Shown piece by piece: positions 15,817 to 24,227 of a DNA stretch of 32,234 nucleotides. Position numbers and translations under genes: made by a program. The first letter of the stretch is position 1. Every line of letters starts with the position of its first letter. Under the pieces are notes generated by a model. The model saw only the letters and a program-made list of their open reading frames with translations. It was not told the origin of the DNA and did no database searches. The stretch covers positions 1 through 32,234 of the forward strand of contig JANMQT010000074.1 of NCBI GenBank assembly GCA_031370675.1, read 5' to 3'. The stretch comes from SZAS-18 sp031370675 (GTDB lineage Bacteria; Verrucomicrobiota; Verrucomicrobiia; Chthoniobacterales; SZAS-18).

Positions 15817-18800
15817 CTATGATACTCCCGCCTCCGCCCCCTGTATAGGACTGATCTGCACGAAGCGGCTGAACCGCTCGGCCAACTGCTCCTTGGAAAA
15901 CGGCTTGGTGATATAGTCGTTCGCCCCGAGCTCGCGCGCCTGCCAGCGATGTTTGTCCGCATTGCGCGAGGTCACGACAATGACCGGGAGATGCTTCGTG
16001 GCCTCGGACTTGCGGATGGCGGCGAGCAGATCGAAGCCGTGCATGCGCGGCATTTCCAAGTCGGTCAGCACCAGCAGATAGGGGTTGCGTTTGATTTTCT
16101 CGAGCGCCGCCACGCCGTCCGCAGCCGTGTCCGTGCGGAACCCGAGCTCACCGACATACTTTTCTGCGACCTTTCGAATGCTGAGCGAATCGTCGACGAT
16201 GAGGATGGGCGGCAGCGACCGGCGATCGTTCGACGGCGCGGCGGGGGCGGCCGGGACCTTGGGCTCGACCATGGCTTGCGCGCGGACCAGCGCGACGAGC
16301 CCGCTGCTTTCAAAAACCTGCTGGGCGATGCCAGGCAGGTCGAGCAGCAGAATGACGCGGCCGTCTGCGCCCACCGTTCCTCCGCTGAAGAACGGATGCG
16401 CCTGCAGCACGGGACCGAGCGTTTTCACCACGATGTCCTGCCGGCCAAGATTGCGGTCGACCGCGAGCGCGAGCGGTTCATCGGCGAGTTGCACCACGAC
16501 GGCCTGCTGTTCCGCCGGTCGATCGAGGTCGGCGGGTTGCGGCACGTCGAAGAGCTGGTCGAGCCGGATGAGCGGTGCGACCTTGTCCCCGAGCGAAATC
16601 ATTTCCTGGCCGTCCGCGCGCAGGAACACGTCCTCGGAGTGAATGGCCACGACTCGATCGAGGAAGTTGGCGGGCAGCGCGTAGGTCTCCGCTCCGACCC
16701 CGACGAACGCGGCCTGGTTGATCGTCAGTGTCAAGGGCAGGCGCAGGCCGATAATCATGCCGCGCCCCGCGCGCGTTTTGATTTCAATCGAGCCATTGAG
16801 ACGCGTGATCTCGCTGCGGACGACGTCCATGCCGATGCCGCGGCCGGAGATCTCCGTCACGGTTTGCGCGGTGGAGAAGCCTGGCTGGAAGATCAGATTG
16901 ATCAACCGCCCTTCGTCGGGATGGGCATCGGGTGCGAGGAGACCGCGCTGGATGGCGCGATCGCGAATCGCTTCGAGGTCGAGACCGCCGCCGTCATCCT
17001 CGAGCTCGACCAGAACCTGTCCGGAGCGTTGCGTCGCGCGCAGCGTGAGGTGACCCTCCGGCGGCTTGCCGCGGCTGGCGCGCAACGCCGCGGACTCGAT
17101 GCCGTGCGAGACGGCGTTCCGGACGAGGTGGAGCAACGGTTGAAAAATCTGGTCGATGACCACGCGGTCCAGCTTGGTCGCGCCGCCGTCGGTCACCCAC
17201 TCGATCACTTTCTCTTCCTTGTCGGCGGCTTCCTGCGCAACGCGGCCGAGGCGGCGGAAAAGCGCGTCCAGCGGACTCATACGGACCGCGGTGATAGTTT
17301 CCTGCAGGCGGCTCGCGGTCTTGGAGAAGCGATCGGTCTCGTCGTTAAAGGACGCGATAAAGCGGCCGGACTGCGTGATGATTTCGTTTGCGTCGTTGCC
17401 GATTTCAACGAGCGCGCGGCAGAGAATGTTGAGATCGTCGTAGCGATCGAACTCGAGATCACTAAATCCCGCCGGGGCGGCGGGGTCCTCGCCGGCGTTG
17501 GATCCCGGCCGGGCCGACCGCGAGCGCGGCGCGGGCATCCCGGTGGGTGCGGGGGAGACCGCCCCCGGGGGGACGGCCATGCCACCGGCGGGTGAGTACT
17601 CGTATTTTTCCTGGAAGTCGTTGACGACATCGAGCAGGCGGTTCTTGGCCGACTCGAGTTCGCGTTGGAGCGTGTTGAAGGTCTGCAGGCGCGTGAGGAG
17701 CTGGTTGCGGCCGACGATGAGCTCGCCCACCAGATTCATCAGCAGGTCGAGTCGCTTCGGCTCGATGCGCGCGGCGGTTTGGCTTTCGAGGAAGGCTTCC
17801 GGCTCCTCGTCGGTGGCGACGACAGTGGCGGCCATCTCCTCGTCTTCCCGGCGCACGGTGATGACTTGCCCCGCGTCGGGTGGGGGGCCGACGGTGTCGG
17901 CGGATTCGCGGAGCATGCGATCGGCACGCTCCTCGATTTCCTCCGCGGCCGAGAGCGGCGCTGGCATCGCTTCGACCTCGATTTGCGATTCCTCCGCGGT
18001 GGCGGTCGCGAAGTGTTCCTCCTGACCGGTGATCGCCTCATCTGGGGGTGCGACGGGCGTCCGTCCCGGCGCGTCGACCGGGATGATGGCCGCCGCGTCG
18101 GCGGCGCCGATGCGCTCGATGCGCCTCACCAGTTCATCGAGTGTGGCGGGAACGGAATAGACGGGAGGATCGCTGGTGATGCGGTGCAGACACTGCCGGA
18201 AGACCTGCACCGAACGTGTGGCGATCGAAATCTTCTGGTCGTGCCCGATCCGAAGACGTTCCTCGTCGAGCGCGAGGAACAGGTCCTCCATGCCGTGCGC
18301 GAGCCGGCCCATGTGGGAAAGTCCAATGCTGTTGGCCGCGCCCTTGATGGTGTGATAGAGCCGCAGCAGCGTCTGTTGCGGGATGGAATCAAACGGCCGT
18401 TTTTCCCACGTCTCGATCGCGCGATCCATGGTGTCGCAGTACTCCTCGGTCTCCGGGATGAAGAACTGCAGCATCTCCTTGTCGACGTGCGCCCCGCTGC
18501 CGGTGTCGCGCGCGGCCGGCGCGGCCGCGGCGGGCCGGGTGGCGGAGACGAAGGTCAGCGAGCCATCGCTCGATCCTTTGCCCTCGGCGCGCGGCACCGG
18601 CGCGGGGAACGGCGGCTTGACGTCGAGCGGCTCGACCGCCGGGCGAAATTCGCGCGGGATCGGGGCGTGGGCGGCGGGAAATTCGACGTCCGGCGGCGGC
18701 TCCGGCGGCGGGGGGGACGACCTGGCCGCCTCGGCCACCCCCATTTGCTCGAGAAAATCCAGAACATCATCCTCGTCGGGCTCGGTCGACTTCGCCGCCG

Positions 18801-19347
18801 CGCCATGGTCGACGGGATCCGCCGACGGATCGGGGGCCGGCCCCATTTCCTCCGGCAGCAACCCGGCGCGGACCGCGGTGGGCTGGAGGCCGGCGGACTT
18901 TGATTCCATCGGACCCTCGTGACGCTTCTCCGCGTAGTAATAGTCTCCCCAGATGCGATGGACGGCCTTGCGGAGTTGCTCGGCTTGGGCCTCGGCCTCT
19001 TCCTCGCGTCCGCTCAGCGTCACGCCGACGATTTCGCGCACGCCGGTCAGGTGCGCCTGGCAGAAAAAATAAATCGAGAGGGCGCGCTCGGGATCGGAGA
19101 GGCCGAAGGTGGAGGCAACGTCCACCAGGCGCTCGAAGAGCCGCCCGACCTTTTCGATCGCGGTGGCCCGGGCCATGCCGCCCATGCTGCCCATGCTGTG
19201 GTAGGCGGCGAGGATCTCGCTTTGCGCCGCCTCGTCCGCCGGATGCTGGCAGAGCGCTTCGATCGACTTGCGGGCACGATCGAGCAGGCTCGAGAGTTCG
19301 CTCGAGAAAATCCGGCTGAACTCGCTGGTGGCGACGATCGGGAGCAT
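15817..19347 (-). CDS. Hybrid CheA histidine kinase with C-terminal receiver (ChpA/PixL-like)
   Basis: The protein is 1176 aa and is the kinase of the chemosensory block. Layout: an HPt-like helical region (about 1-145) with YHSMGSMGGMA where an HPt would have HxxKG; a long Pro/Asp/Glu-rich linker; a canonical HPt with YHTIKGAANSIGL (about 300-390); a second linker; a dimerisation region (LDLLMNLVGELIVGRNQLL); the HATPase with LVRNAVSHGIE (N box), VELEDDGGGLD (G1) and ISGRGIGMDVVRSEI (G2), about 730-870; a CheW-like domain (about 880-1000); and a REC domain (about 1045-1165) with ILIVDDS, the phospho-acceptor Asp in VLTDLEMP and Lys in YITKPFS. A P2 domain is not evident. The layout fits ChpA-type kinases of pilus chemosensory systems. 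It follows the MCP gene by 56 bp. Confidence 0.94.
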   Translation of the reverse strand: MLPIVATSEFSRIFSSELSSLLDRARKSIEALCQHPADEAAQSEILAAYHSMGSMGGMARATAIEKVGRLFERLVDVASTFGLSDPERALSIYFFCQAHLTGVREIVGVTLSGREEEAEAQAEQLRKAVHRIWGDYYYAEKRHEGPMESKSAGLQPTAVRAGLLPEEMGPAPDPSADPVDHGAAAKSTEPDEDDVLDFLEQMGVAEAARSSPPPPEPPPDVEFPAAHAPIPREFRPAVEPLDVKPPFPAPVPRAEGKGSSDGSLTFVSATRPAAAAPAARDTGSGAHVDKEMLQFFIPETEEYCDTMDRAIETWEKRPFDSIPQQTLLRLYHTIKGAANSIGLSHMGRLAHGMEDLFLALDEERLRIGHDQKISIATRSVQVFRQCLHRITSDPPVYSVPATLDELVRRIERIGAADAAAIIPVDAPGRTPVAPPDEAITGQEEHFATATAEESQIEVEAMPAPLSAAEEIEERADRMLRESADTVGPPPDAGQVITVRREDEEMAATVVATDEEPEAFLESQTAARIEPKRLDLLMNLVGELIVGRNQLLTRLQTFNTLQRELESAKNRLLDVVNDFQEKYEYSPAGGMAVPPGAVSPAPTGMPAPRSRSARPGSNAGEDPAAPAGFSDLEFDRYDDLNILCRALVEIGNDANEIITQSGRFIASFNDETDRFSKTASRLQETITAVRMSPLDALFRRLGRVAQEAADKEEKVIEWVTDGGATKLDRVVIDQIFQPLLHLVRNAVSHGIESAALRASRGKPPEGHLTLRATQRSGQVLVELEDDGGGLDLEAIRDRAIQRGLLAPDAHPDEGRLINLIFQPGFSTAQTVTEISGRGIGMDVVRSEITRLNGSIEIKTRAGRGMIIGLRLPLTLTINQAAFVGVGAETYALPANFLDRVVAIHSEDVFLRADGQEMISLGDKVAPLIRLDQLFDVPQPADLDRPAEQQAVVVQLADEPLALAVDRNLGRQDIVVKTLGPVLQAHPFFSGGTVGADGRVILLLDLPGIAQQVFESSGLVALVRAQAMVEPKVPAAPAAPSNDRRSLPPILIVDDSLSIRKVAEKYVGELGFRTDTAADGVAALEKIKRNPYLLVLTDLEMPRMHGFDLLAAIRKSEATKHLPVIVVTSRNADKHRWQARELGANDYITKPFSKEQLAERFSRFVQISPIQGAEAGVS

Positions 19348-19403
19348 GTTGGGCGGGCTCGGATCAGGGCTTCGACCGCAGGACGGGAGGAGTCATCGAT
19401 GAA

Positions 19404-22067
19404 TCAGCCGGCGGCTGCGTCCGCGCCATTCGGTCCGGTGGCCGGACTGACCTTGAATTGGGCCACCGAGCGGAACAGGTCGTCGGCCAGCACTGTCAGG
19501 CCGGCGGAGTCCTCGCGGTTGCGCCGGGAATTTCCCTCCGCCTGCTCGGCGATCGTTTGCACGACGGTCATCGCATCGAGCACGTGCCCGGCGCCCTCGG
19601 CTTGTTCCTTGGCCGCGGTGTTCATCGCGGAAATCAACATCGCCGACTCGGTGATCGAATGGCGGATTCGCTCCAGCTCGGAGCCGGCCGAAGACACCAC
19701 TCGCGCCTCGCGTTCCACCTCTGCGGTCTGTTCGTCCATCGTGATGACGGCTTCGTTGGTGTCCGATTGAATCGTGGAAACCAGCGCCTCGATCTCGCGG
19801 GCGGCCGCCTGGGTGCGCTCGGCCAGCTTGCGGACTTCCTCGGCGACGATGCTGAAGCCGCGGCCTTCCTCCCCGGCGCGCGAGGCCTCGATCGACGCAT
19901 TCAACGCGAGCATGTCCGTCTGCGCGCTGATCGACTGGATCGTGCCGAGAATCGAGGAAATCTCCATCGAGCGTTCACCGAGCCGCTTGATCTTGCGCGC
20001 GCCGGCCTGCACCGCGCGGCGGATGCGTTCCATGCCTGCAACGACTTCGCGCACGGCGGCGTCGCCCACCTCGGCGGCCTTCCGCGCTTCGTCGGCGGCC
20101 GCGTTGGCCGACTCGGCGTTGAGCGACACGACCTTGAGGTTTGAGGTGATCTGGTTCATCGCGAGGGTGGTGAAACCGATTTGCGTGGCCTGTTCGGCCG
20201 CGCCCTTCGCCATCTGCTCCGAGGCGTCCTGAAAGTTCAACGCCGCCTCGTTCACACGCGTCGTGGCGTGCTGCACGCGCTGCAGCGTATCGCCGATGTT
20301 TTCCAACATCAGGTTGAACGCGTCGGCCACGTTGCCGAGCGCGCCCTCGGTCACACGCGCGCGCACCGTCATGTCACCGTCGGCCGCGTCGGACACCACC
20401 TCGAGCATCTGCCGGATGTCGGCCTGCAAGAGCGTGTTTTCCTTCTCCGCGCGCTCCTGCGCCCGGATGCGCGCGTCGAGCATGCCGTTGAATTGGTTGG
20501 CAAATACTCCGACCTCGTCGCGGGAGAGCACGGGCGCGCGAACGGTGTTGTCGCCGGCCGCGATCCGGCTGGCGACGCGGCTGAGCGCGCTGAGCGGCAT
20601 CAACACCGCGCTGGCGGTGATGACGGAGAGGACGAGGACCCCGAGCAGGATGCCGCCCGCCAGCAGGGTCAGATAGCGCAGCAAGGTGCTCGCATCGGCA
20701 AACGCCTCGGCCCGGTTCTGTTCCACGACCACGCCCAAATCCAATCCGTCGACCGAGAGCGGGCCATAGGCACCGATGACTTCGTCGCCGTCGTACGTCC
20801 GGTAGCTGTTCACAACGCCGGTGGTCGGCGCGTCCTTAATCAAGCCGAACATGGCCCGAGTCGCCTCGTTGTCGGCGGTGGTGGCGAGCACGGACGTGAA
20901 CCCGCCGGCATCACCGAGCTTGTTGATCCGTGGCCGGCGCTGGCCGATGGGGAGCTGGTCGGTGTAACGCGAATCGGATCGCAGTTTGAAATCGGGGCCC
21001 ACCATGTAGGCCTCGCCGGTCTTGCCGAGGCCGATGTTCTCCTGCTGGCCGTTGAAGTTGAACAGGTTGAAAATGTTCTCCACGCCGATGCGGAAGACGA
21101 GCACGCCGAGGCGCCGCCCCACGTTGTCAGTCACCGGTGTGGCCATGAACGTCGAAGGCGCGTCGTAGGCCGCGTCGTAGGGCGAGAAATCGGTCAGCAT
21201 CACACGCGCGTCGAGGTCGGCGCCGCTGCTGGAATCGGCATACCAGGCGCCAAAGTAGGCGTCGCCCAGCCCGGAGCCGCGGCTGGGGCCGGTGCGCACG
21301 TTGGTGGCAAAGTCGAGTTCCTTGTTCAGGCTGAAAACGACGTAGCCTTCCGGGTCGACCAGGTAGATGTCCTCGTACCCGAAACGATCCGCCAGCGCCT
21401 TGAAGTAGGGCTGGAAACGGTTGTTTGCGACGGCAAAATTGCTCCGGAAAAACGCATCGCGCAGCGGACGGTCGAGCTGTTCGTTGGCGAGGATGTCGCT
21501 GGTGGAATTATTCAGGAATTTCGATCCAACCGGCGCCGGATTCTTCACCGTGTAGACCGACTGCAGGAGCAGCGCCTCGCGGTCCTTGGGGAGATATTTC
21601 TGCGCGTCCTCGCGCGGTTCGGGCGAGCGCGCGATAGACAGGCTCCGGATGAGGTTGTTCTCGTAGTACACGCGGTTGGTCTCCGCGAGATTGAGCATGA
21701 AACTCACATCCGCGTTGAAGCCCTCCGTGCCGAGCTCGGCAAAGAGCGTGCGGCGGGCGCCGGTGAATTCCGCGAGCGCGAGCTGCACGGTCTGCGACTC
21801 GGCCTGCGTGGCGATTTGGGCGCGCGAGCCCTGGAAGAAATCGTTCACCTGGCGCGTGAGCAGGCTGCGCAGGGCACTGAGCTGTGCCTTGCGGGTTCGT
21901 TCCAGCGACTGGTTGAGCAGCGCGTAGCTGACGATGCCCAGCAGGCCGAGCGCGAAGAGCGTGATGATCGTGTTCGCGAGCAGCAGCTTCGTGCGCACGG
22001 TCGTGCGTCCGGCGCGCTGGGCCGCGTCGGGCGTCGGCGCGGGCTTCGTGGTCGGTTCGGTGGCCAT
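19404..22067 (-). CDS. Methyl-accepting chemotaxis protein, PilJ-like with large sensor domain
   Basis: The transducer is 887 aa and probably signals to the hybrid CheA through CheW. TM1 lies at about 30-52 (LANTIITLFALGLLGIVSYALL), a periplasmic sensor of roughly 410 residues resembling a double Cache fold follows (FGYEDIYLVDPEGYVVFS and GKTGEAYMVGPDF are typical Cache-like strands), and TM2 is at about 465-490. Two HAMP modules follow (SRIAAGDNTVRAPVLSRDEVG, then DGDMTVRARVTEGALGNVADAFN). The signalling hairpin is TDMLALNASIEASRAGEEGR (about 716-736). There is no C-terminal NWETF-type CheR tether. ATG at 22067 is chosen: a GAGGA Shine-Dalgarno (22075-22079) overlaps the stop codon of the preceding binding-protein gene, pointing to translational coupling. 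Confidence 0.95.
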   Translation of the reverse strand: MATEPTTKPAPTPDAAQRAGRTTVRTKLLLANTIITLFALGLLGIVSYALLNQSLERTRKAQLSALRSLLTRQVNDFFQGSRAQIATQAESQTVQLALAEFTGARRTLFAELGTEGFNADVSFMLNLAETNRVYYENNLIRSLSIARSPEPREDAQKYLPKDREALLLQSVYTVKNPAPVGSKFLNNSTSDILANEQLDRPLRDAFFRSNFAVANNRFQPYFKALADRFGYEDIYLVDPEGYVVFSLNKELDFATNVRTGPSRGSGLGDAYFGAWYADSSSGADLDARVMLTDFSPYDAAYDAPSTFMATPVTDNVGRRLGVLVFRIGVENIFNLFNFNGQQENIGLGKTGEAYMVGPDFKLRSDSRYTDQLPIGQRRPRINKLGDAGGFTSVLATTADNEATRAMFGLIKDAPTTGVVNSYRTYDGDEVIGAYGPLSVDGLDLGVVVEQNRAEAFADASTLLRYLTLLAGGILLGVLVLSVITASAVLMPLSALSRVASRIAAGDNTVRAPVLSRDEVGVFANQFNGMLDARIRAQERAEKENTLLQADIRQMLEVVSDAADGDMTVRARVTEGALGNVADAFNLMLENIGDTLQRVQHATTRVNEAALNFQDASEQMAKGAAEQATQIGFTTLAMNQITSNLKVVSLNAESANAAADEARKAAEVGDAAVREVVAGMERIRRAVQAGARKIKRLGERSMEISSILGTIQSISAQTDMLALNASIEASRAGEEGRGFSIVAEEVRKLAERTQAAAREIEALVSTIQSDTNEAVITMDEQTAEVEREARVVSSAGSELERIRHSITESAMLISAMNTAAKEQAEGAGHVLDAMTVVQTIAEQAEGNSRRNREDSAGLTVLADDLFRSVAQFKVSPATGPNGADAAAG

Positions 22068-22074
22068 CAAAAAT

Positions 22075-22079
22075 TCCTC
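22075..22079 (-). promoter_or_regulatory. Ribosome binding site of the MCP gene
   Basis: GAGGA on the minus strand lies 7 bases before the ATG at 22067 and overlaps the TGA stop of the upstream binding-protein gene. It supports the ATG over the in-frame TTG one codon upstream. It is one of the few clear Shine-Dalgarno sites in the window. Confidence 0.6.
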
Positions 22080-23253
22080 ATGGGTTGAAGTTTTCGACCT
22101 TCACGATCTGGCCCTGGCGGACGGCCGAAAGATAAATCTCCTTGAGCCCCTGGCGGCTGGACGGCGTGAAGGTGACGACGGGGCCGCCAAGATCGACGTT
22201 CATGCCCTCCATCGTGCGGACGAACGCGGCCGTGTTGAGGTTGGGTCCAGTGTCACGAAAACCCTGCGCCAGGACGGCCGCATTCAAATAGCCCTCGAGC
22301 GCCGCATGGGTGCTGCCAACTTCATTGGCCGCCTTCATATCCTCGGAAAACGAGGTGGTGATCCGCATGGCAGGGTCGCCCGGCGATGGGACTACCTGGG
22401 TGATGAACGTCCCGTCCGCGTCGGCGCCCGCCGCTTCGGAAAAGGCCTCCGCGCCGACAAACGACGTCGCGCAAAAGACGGGCGAGAACCCGCGGGCCTT
22501 CAACCTCTGCACCAGCGCGGCGGCCGAACCATAGGTGGTTCCAAGCACGATCGCATCGGGGCGGTTGGAAAGGAAGCTCTCGACCGCCGCGTTTACGTCG
22601 ACGCTGTTGCGCACGACGGCGGCGGACGAGGCCACGCTCATGCCCCGGCCGCGCAACGCGCGTTGCACGCCTCCGAGAATGGATTCGCCGTCGAGATCGG
22701 TTTGATAAAACACCGCGATTTTTGTCGTCTGCCGGTCGGTGATCAGGCGTTCGACGATGGCGGCAGTTTCGTCGTTGAAGCTTGGACGCACATTGAAAAG
22801 GTAACGGTTGAGCGGCTGTCGCAGGGCCGGCAGACCGGTGAACGCGCCGACGAGCGGCAGTTGGGCGTCGGAGATCAGCTGCCCGACGGCGCGCGCGCCG
22901 ACTCCCCCGTTGTAGTTGAGCAGGGCGAACACCTTGTCTTCGTTGATCAGGCGCCGCGTGTTGAGAATGGCGGCCAGTGGTTCGAAGCGGTCGTCGTACG
23001 CGATCAGCTTCACCTTGCGGCCGTGGATGCCACCTTCCTTGGTGTTAAGCCGCTCAAAATAGGCGCGCGCGCCGCGGAGGTAATCCGCTCCGATCGCGCT
23101 GGCGCGGCCGGACTGGGCGGAACTGATGCCGACCTTGACCTCATTCGCCGCAACCGGTCGATCGGTGACCACGAACACAGTCGGCGCGGTCTGCGCGGTG
23201 GCGATCGCGGTCGCCGCCAGCGACGAGAGGAGGAGGGGAAGGAATCGTCTCAT
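22078..23253 (-). CDS. Leu/Ile/Val-type periplasmic binding protein in a chemosensory operon
   Basis: The protein is 391 aa from the ATG at 23253 and starts with a Sec signal peptide (MRRFLPLLLSSLAATAIATA). The mature part is a type I periplasmic-binding fold of the branched-chain amino acid/amide receptor family (Peripla_BP_6): VKVGISSAQSGRASAIGADYLRGARAYFERLN, NTKEGGIHGRKVKLIAYDDRFEP, ALLNYNGGVGARAVGQLI, and the C-terminal lobe LEGYLNAAVLAQGFRDTG. (These are successive family blocks.) Its ATG overlaps the cheW TGA as ATGA, and its stop overlaps the MCP ribosome binding site, so it is locked into the chemosensory operon. No ABC permease or ATPase gene is nearby. Inference: it delivers a ligand to the MCP sensor rather than to a transporter. 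The ligand is unknown. Confidence 0.9.
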   Translation of the reverse strand: MRRFLPLLLSSLAATAIATAQTAPTVFVVTDRPVAANEVKVGISSAQSGRASAIGADYLRGARAYFERLNTKEGGIHGRKVKLIAYDDRFEPLAAILNTRRLINEDKVFALLNYNGGVGARAVGQLISDAQLPLVGAFTGLPALRQPLNRYLFNVRPSFNDETAAIVERLITDRQTTKIAVFYQTDLDGESILGGVQRALRGRGMSVASSAAVVRNSVDVNAAVESFLSNRPDAIVLGTTYGSAAALVQRLKARGFSPVFCATSFVGAEAFSEAAGADADGTFITQVVPSPGDPAMRITTSFSEDMKAANEVGSTHAALEGYLNAAVLAQGFRDTGPNLNTAAFVRTMEGMNVDLGGPVVTFTPSSRQGLKEIYLSAVRQGQIVKVENFNP

Positions 23254-23807
23254 GCGCCGGGATTTTCTTCGGGCTGCGTTTTTTTCATCTTGAGCGCATC
23301 GAGCAGCGCGTCCGCCGAGAGGCAGTGCACGTCCCCGGCCGGTCGCCGCCAGACCTGGGGTGCGACCTGTGCGCACAGCCCGGATTCGTCAGCCGGGTGC
23401 AGCGCATTTTGTGCGACCGGAGCCACCTGCTCAAAGCGATCGATGCGCAGGGCGATGGCACTGGAAGTGGCGCGGACCACGAGGAAAAGATTGGCTAGGC
23501 CCGGCTTGGCCGCGTCACCGAACCATGGCTGAAGCGAAGCGGCCGGCAGGATTTCGCCGCGGAGATTCACCACGCCGAGCAGTCCGCGGGCGGCGTGCGG
23601 CAGGCGGGTGATGCTCATCTCGCCCACGACCTCCCCGACGGATCCGATGGGCAGTCCGAATTGCAACGAGCCGACTTCGAAAAGCGCATGCGGAAACGTC
23701 GGCGAAGGCGCAACCACCGTTGCACCCGCCGACGGCGCGGGTTCCGGCCCCGGCTCGGGCGGAGCGGCGTCCGGCAAGGGTTCCACTGGGGGTTCGTGGT
23801 CGCTCAT
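23250..23807 (-). CDS. cheW: CheW-like coupling protein (PilI-like)
   Basis: CheW proteins bridge MCPs and CheA. The protein is 185 aa: a Pro/Glu-rich N-terminal tail of about 38 residues, then a CheW domain with FEVGSLQFGLPIGSVGEVVG, the typical ITRLPHAARGLLGVVNLRGEILPAASL block (binding groove and NLRG motif), and ALRIDRFEQV. The C terminus ends in a Lys-rich tail. Its TGA overlaps the start of the binding-protein gene by the ATGA arrangement, so the two are translationally coupled. It lies 13 bp after the stand-alone REC gene. Confidence 0.92.
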   Translation of the reverse strand: MSDHEPPVEPLPDAAPPEPGPEPAPSAGATVVAPSPTFPHALFEVGSLQFGLPIGSVGEVVGEMSITRLPHAARGLLGVVNLRGEILPAASLQPWFGDAAKPGLANLFLVVRATSSAIALRIDRFEQVAPVAQNALHPADESGLCAQVAPQVWRRPAGDVHCLSADALLDALKMKKTQPEENPGA

Positions 23808-23820
23808 GGACTGGGAAGGA

Positions 23821-24186
23821 CTACGCGGGAAGGGCCCGATCGATGGCCGCGAGCAAGCCCTCCTGGCTGCAAGGCTTCGTCAGATAATCGGTCGCCCCCT
23901 GCTTCATGCCCCAAAACTTGTCACTATCCTGTCCCTTCGAGCTGATCAGGATGACCGGCACATGGGCCGTCAGCGGATCCTTCTTGATGCGCCGGCAGAC
24001 CTGAAATCCGTCCATCTTCGGCATCACGATGTCCAGCAGGACAAGGTCAGGGTGCTCGGTCTGGCAGAGAGCGATGCCCATTTCGCCATCGGTCGCCTCC
24101 ACGATGTCATACGGCCGGGAGGAGAGAAACGACCGCAGGACCATCCGATCGGTGGCCATGTCGTCGATAATGAGAATCTTTGCCAT
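23821..24186 (-). CDS. Stand-alone receiver (CheY/PilH-like)
   Basis: The protein is 121 aa, a single REC domain. Key residues are all present: D8/D9 (ILIIDD), phospho-acceptor D52 (VLLDIVMP), S82-S83 in VILISSKG and K104 (YLTKPCS). There is no output domain. ATG at 24186 (MAKILIIDD) is the right start; the longer open frame upstream encodes no conserved sequence and would overlap the REC-PATAN gene. It lies 41 bp after the REC-PATAN gene and 13 bp before cheW, the pilH position in pilG-pilH-pilI-pilJ operons. Confidence 0.94.
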   Translation of the reverse strand: MAKILIIDDMATDRMVLRSFLSSRPYDIVEATDGEMGIALCQTEHPDLVLLDIVMPKMDGFQVCRRIKKDPLTAHVPVILISSKGQDSDKFWGMKQGATDYLTKPCSQEGLLAAIDRALPA

Positions 24187-24227
24187 GGTACGGTGCGAGG
24201 AGGAAAATCGGGTGAGGGGAGGAACTA

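Noticed and set aside
15949..17595. 548-codon plus-strand frame opposite the hybrid cheA
   Set aside because: It mirrors CheA codons and has Arg/Asp/Glu-rich composition with no conserved motif. High GC and codon bias explain its length.
20181..22088. 635-codon plus-strand frame opposite the MCP gene
   Set aside because: It is a shadow of the MCP gene; no domain is recognisable and the sense gene has clear TM, HAMP and signalling motifs.
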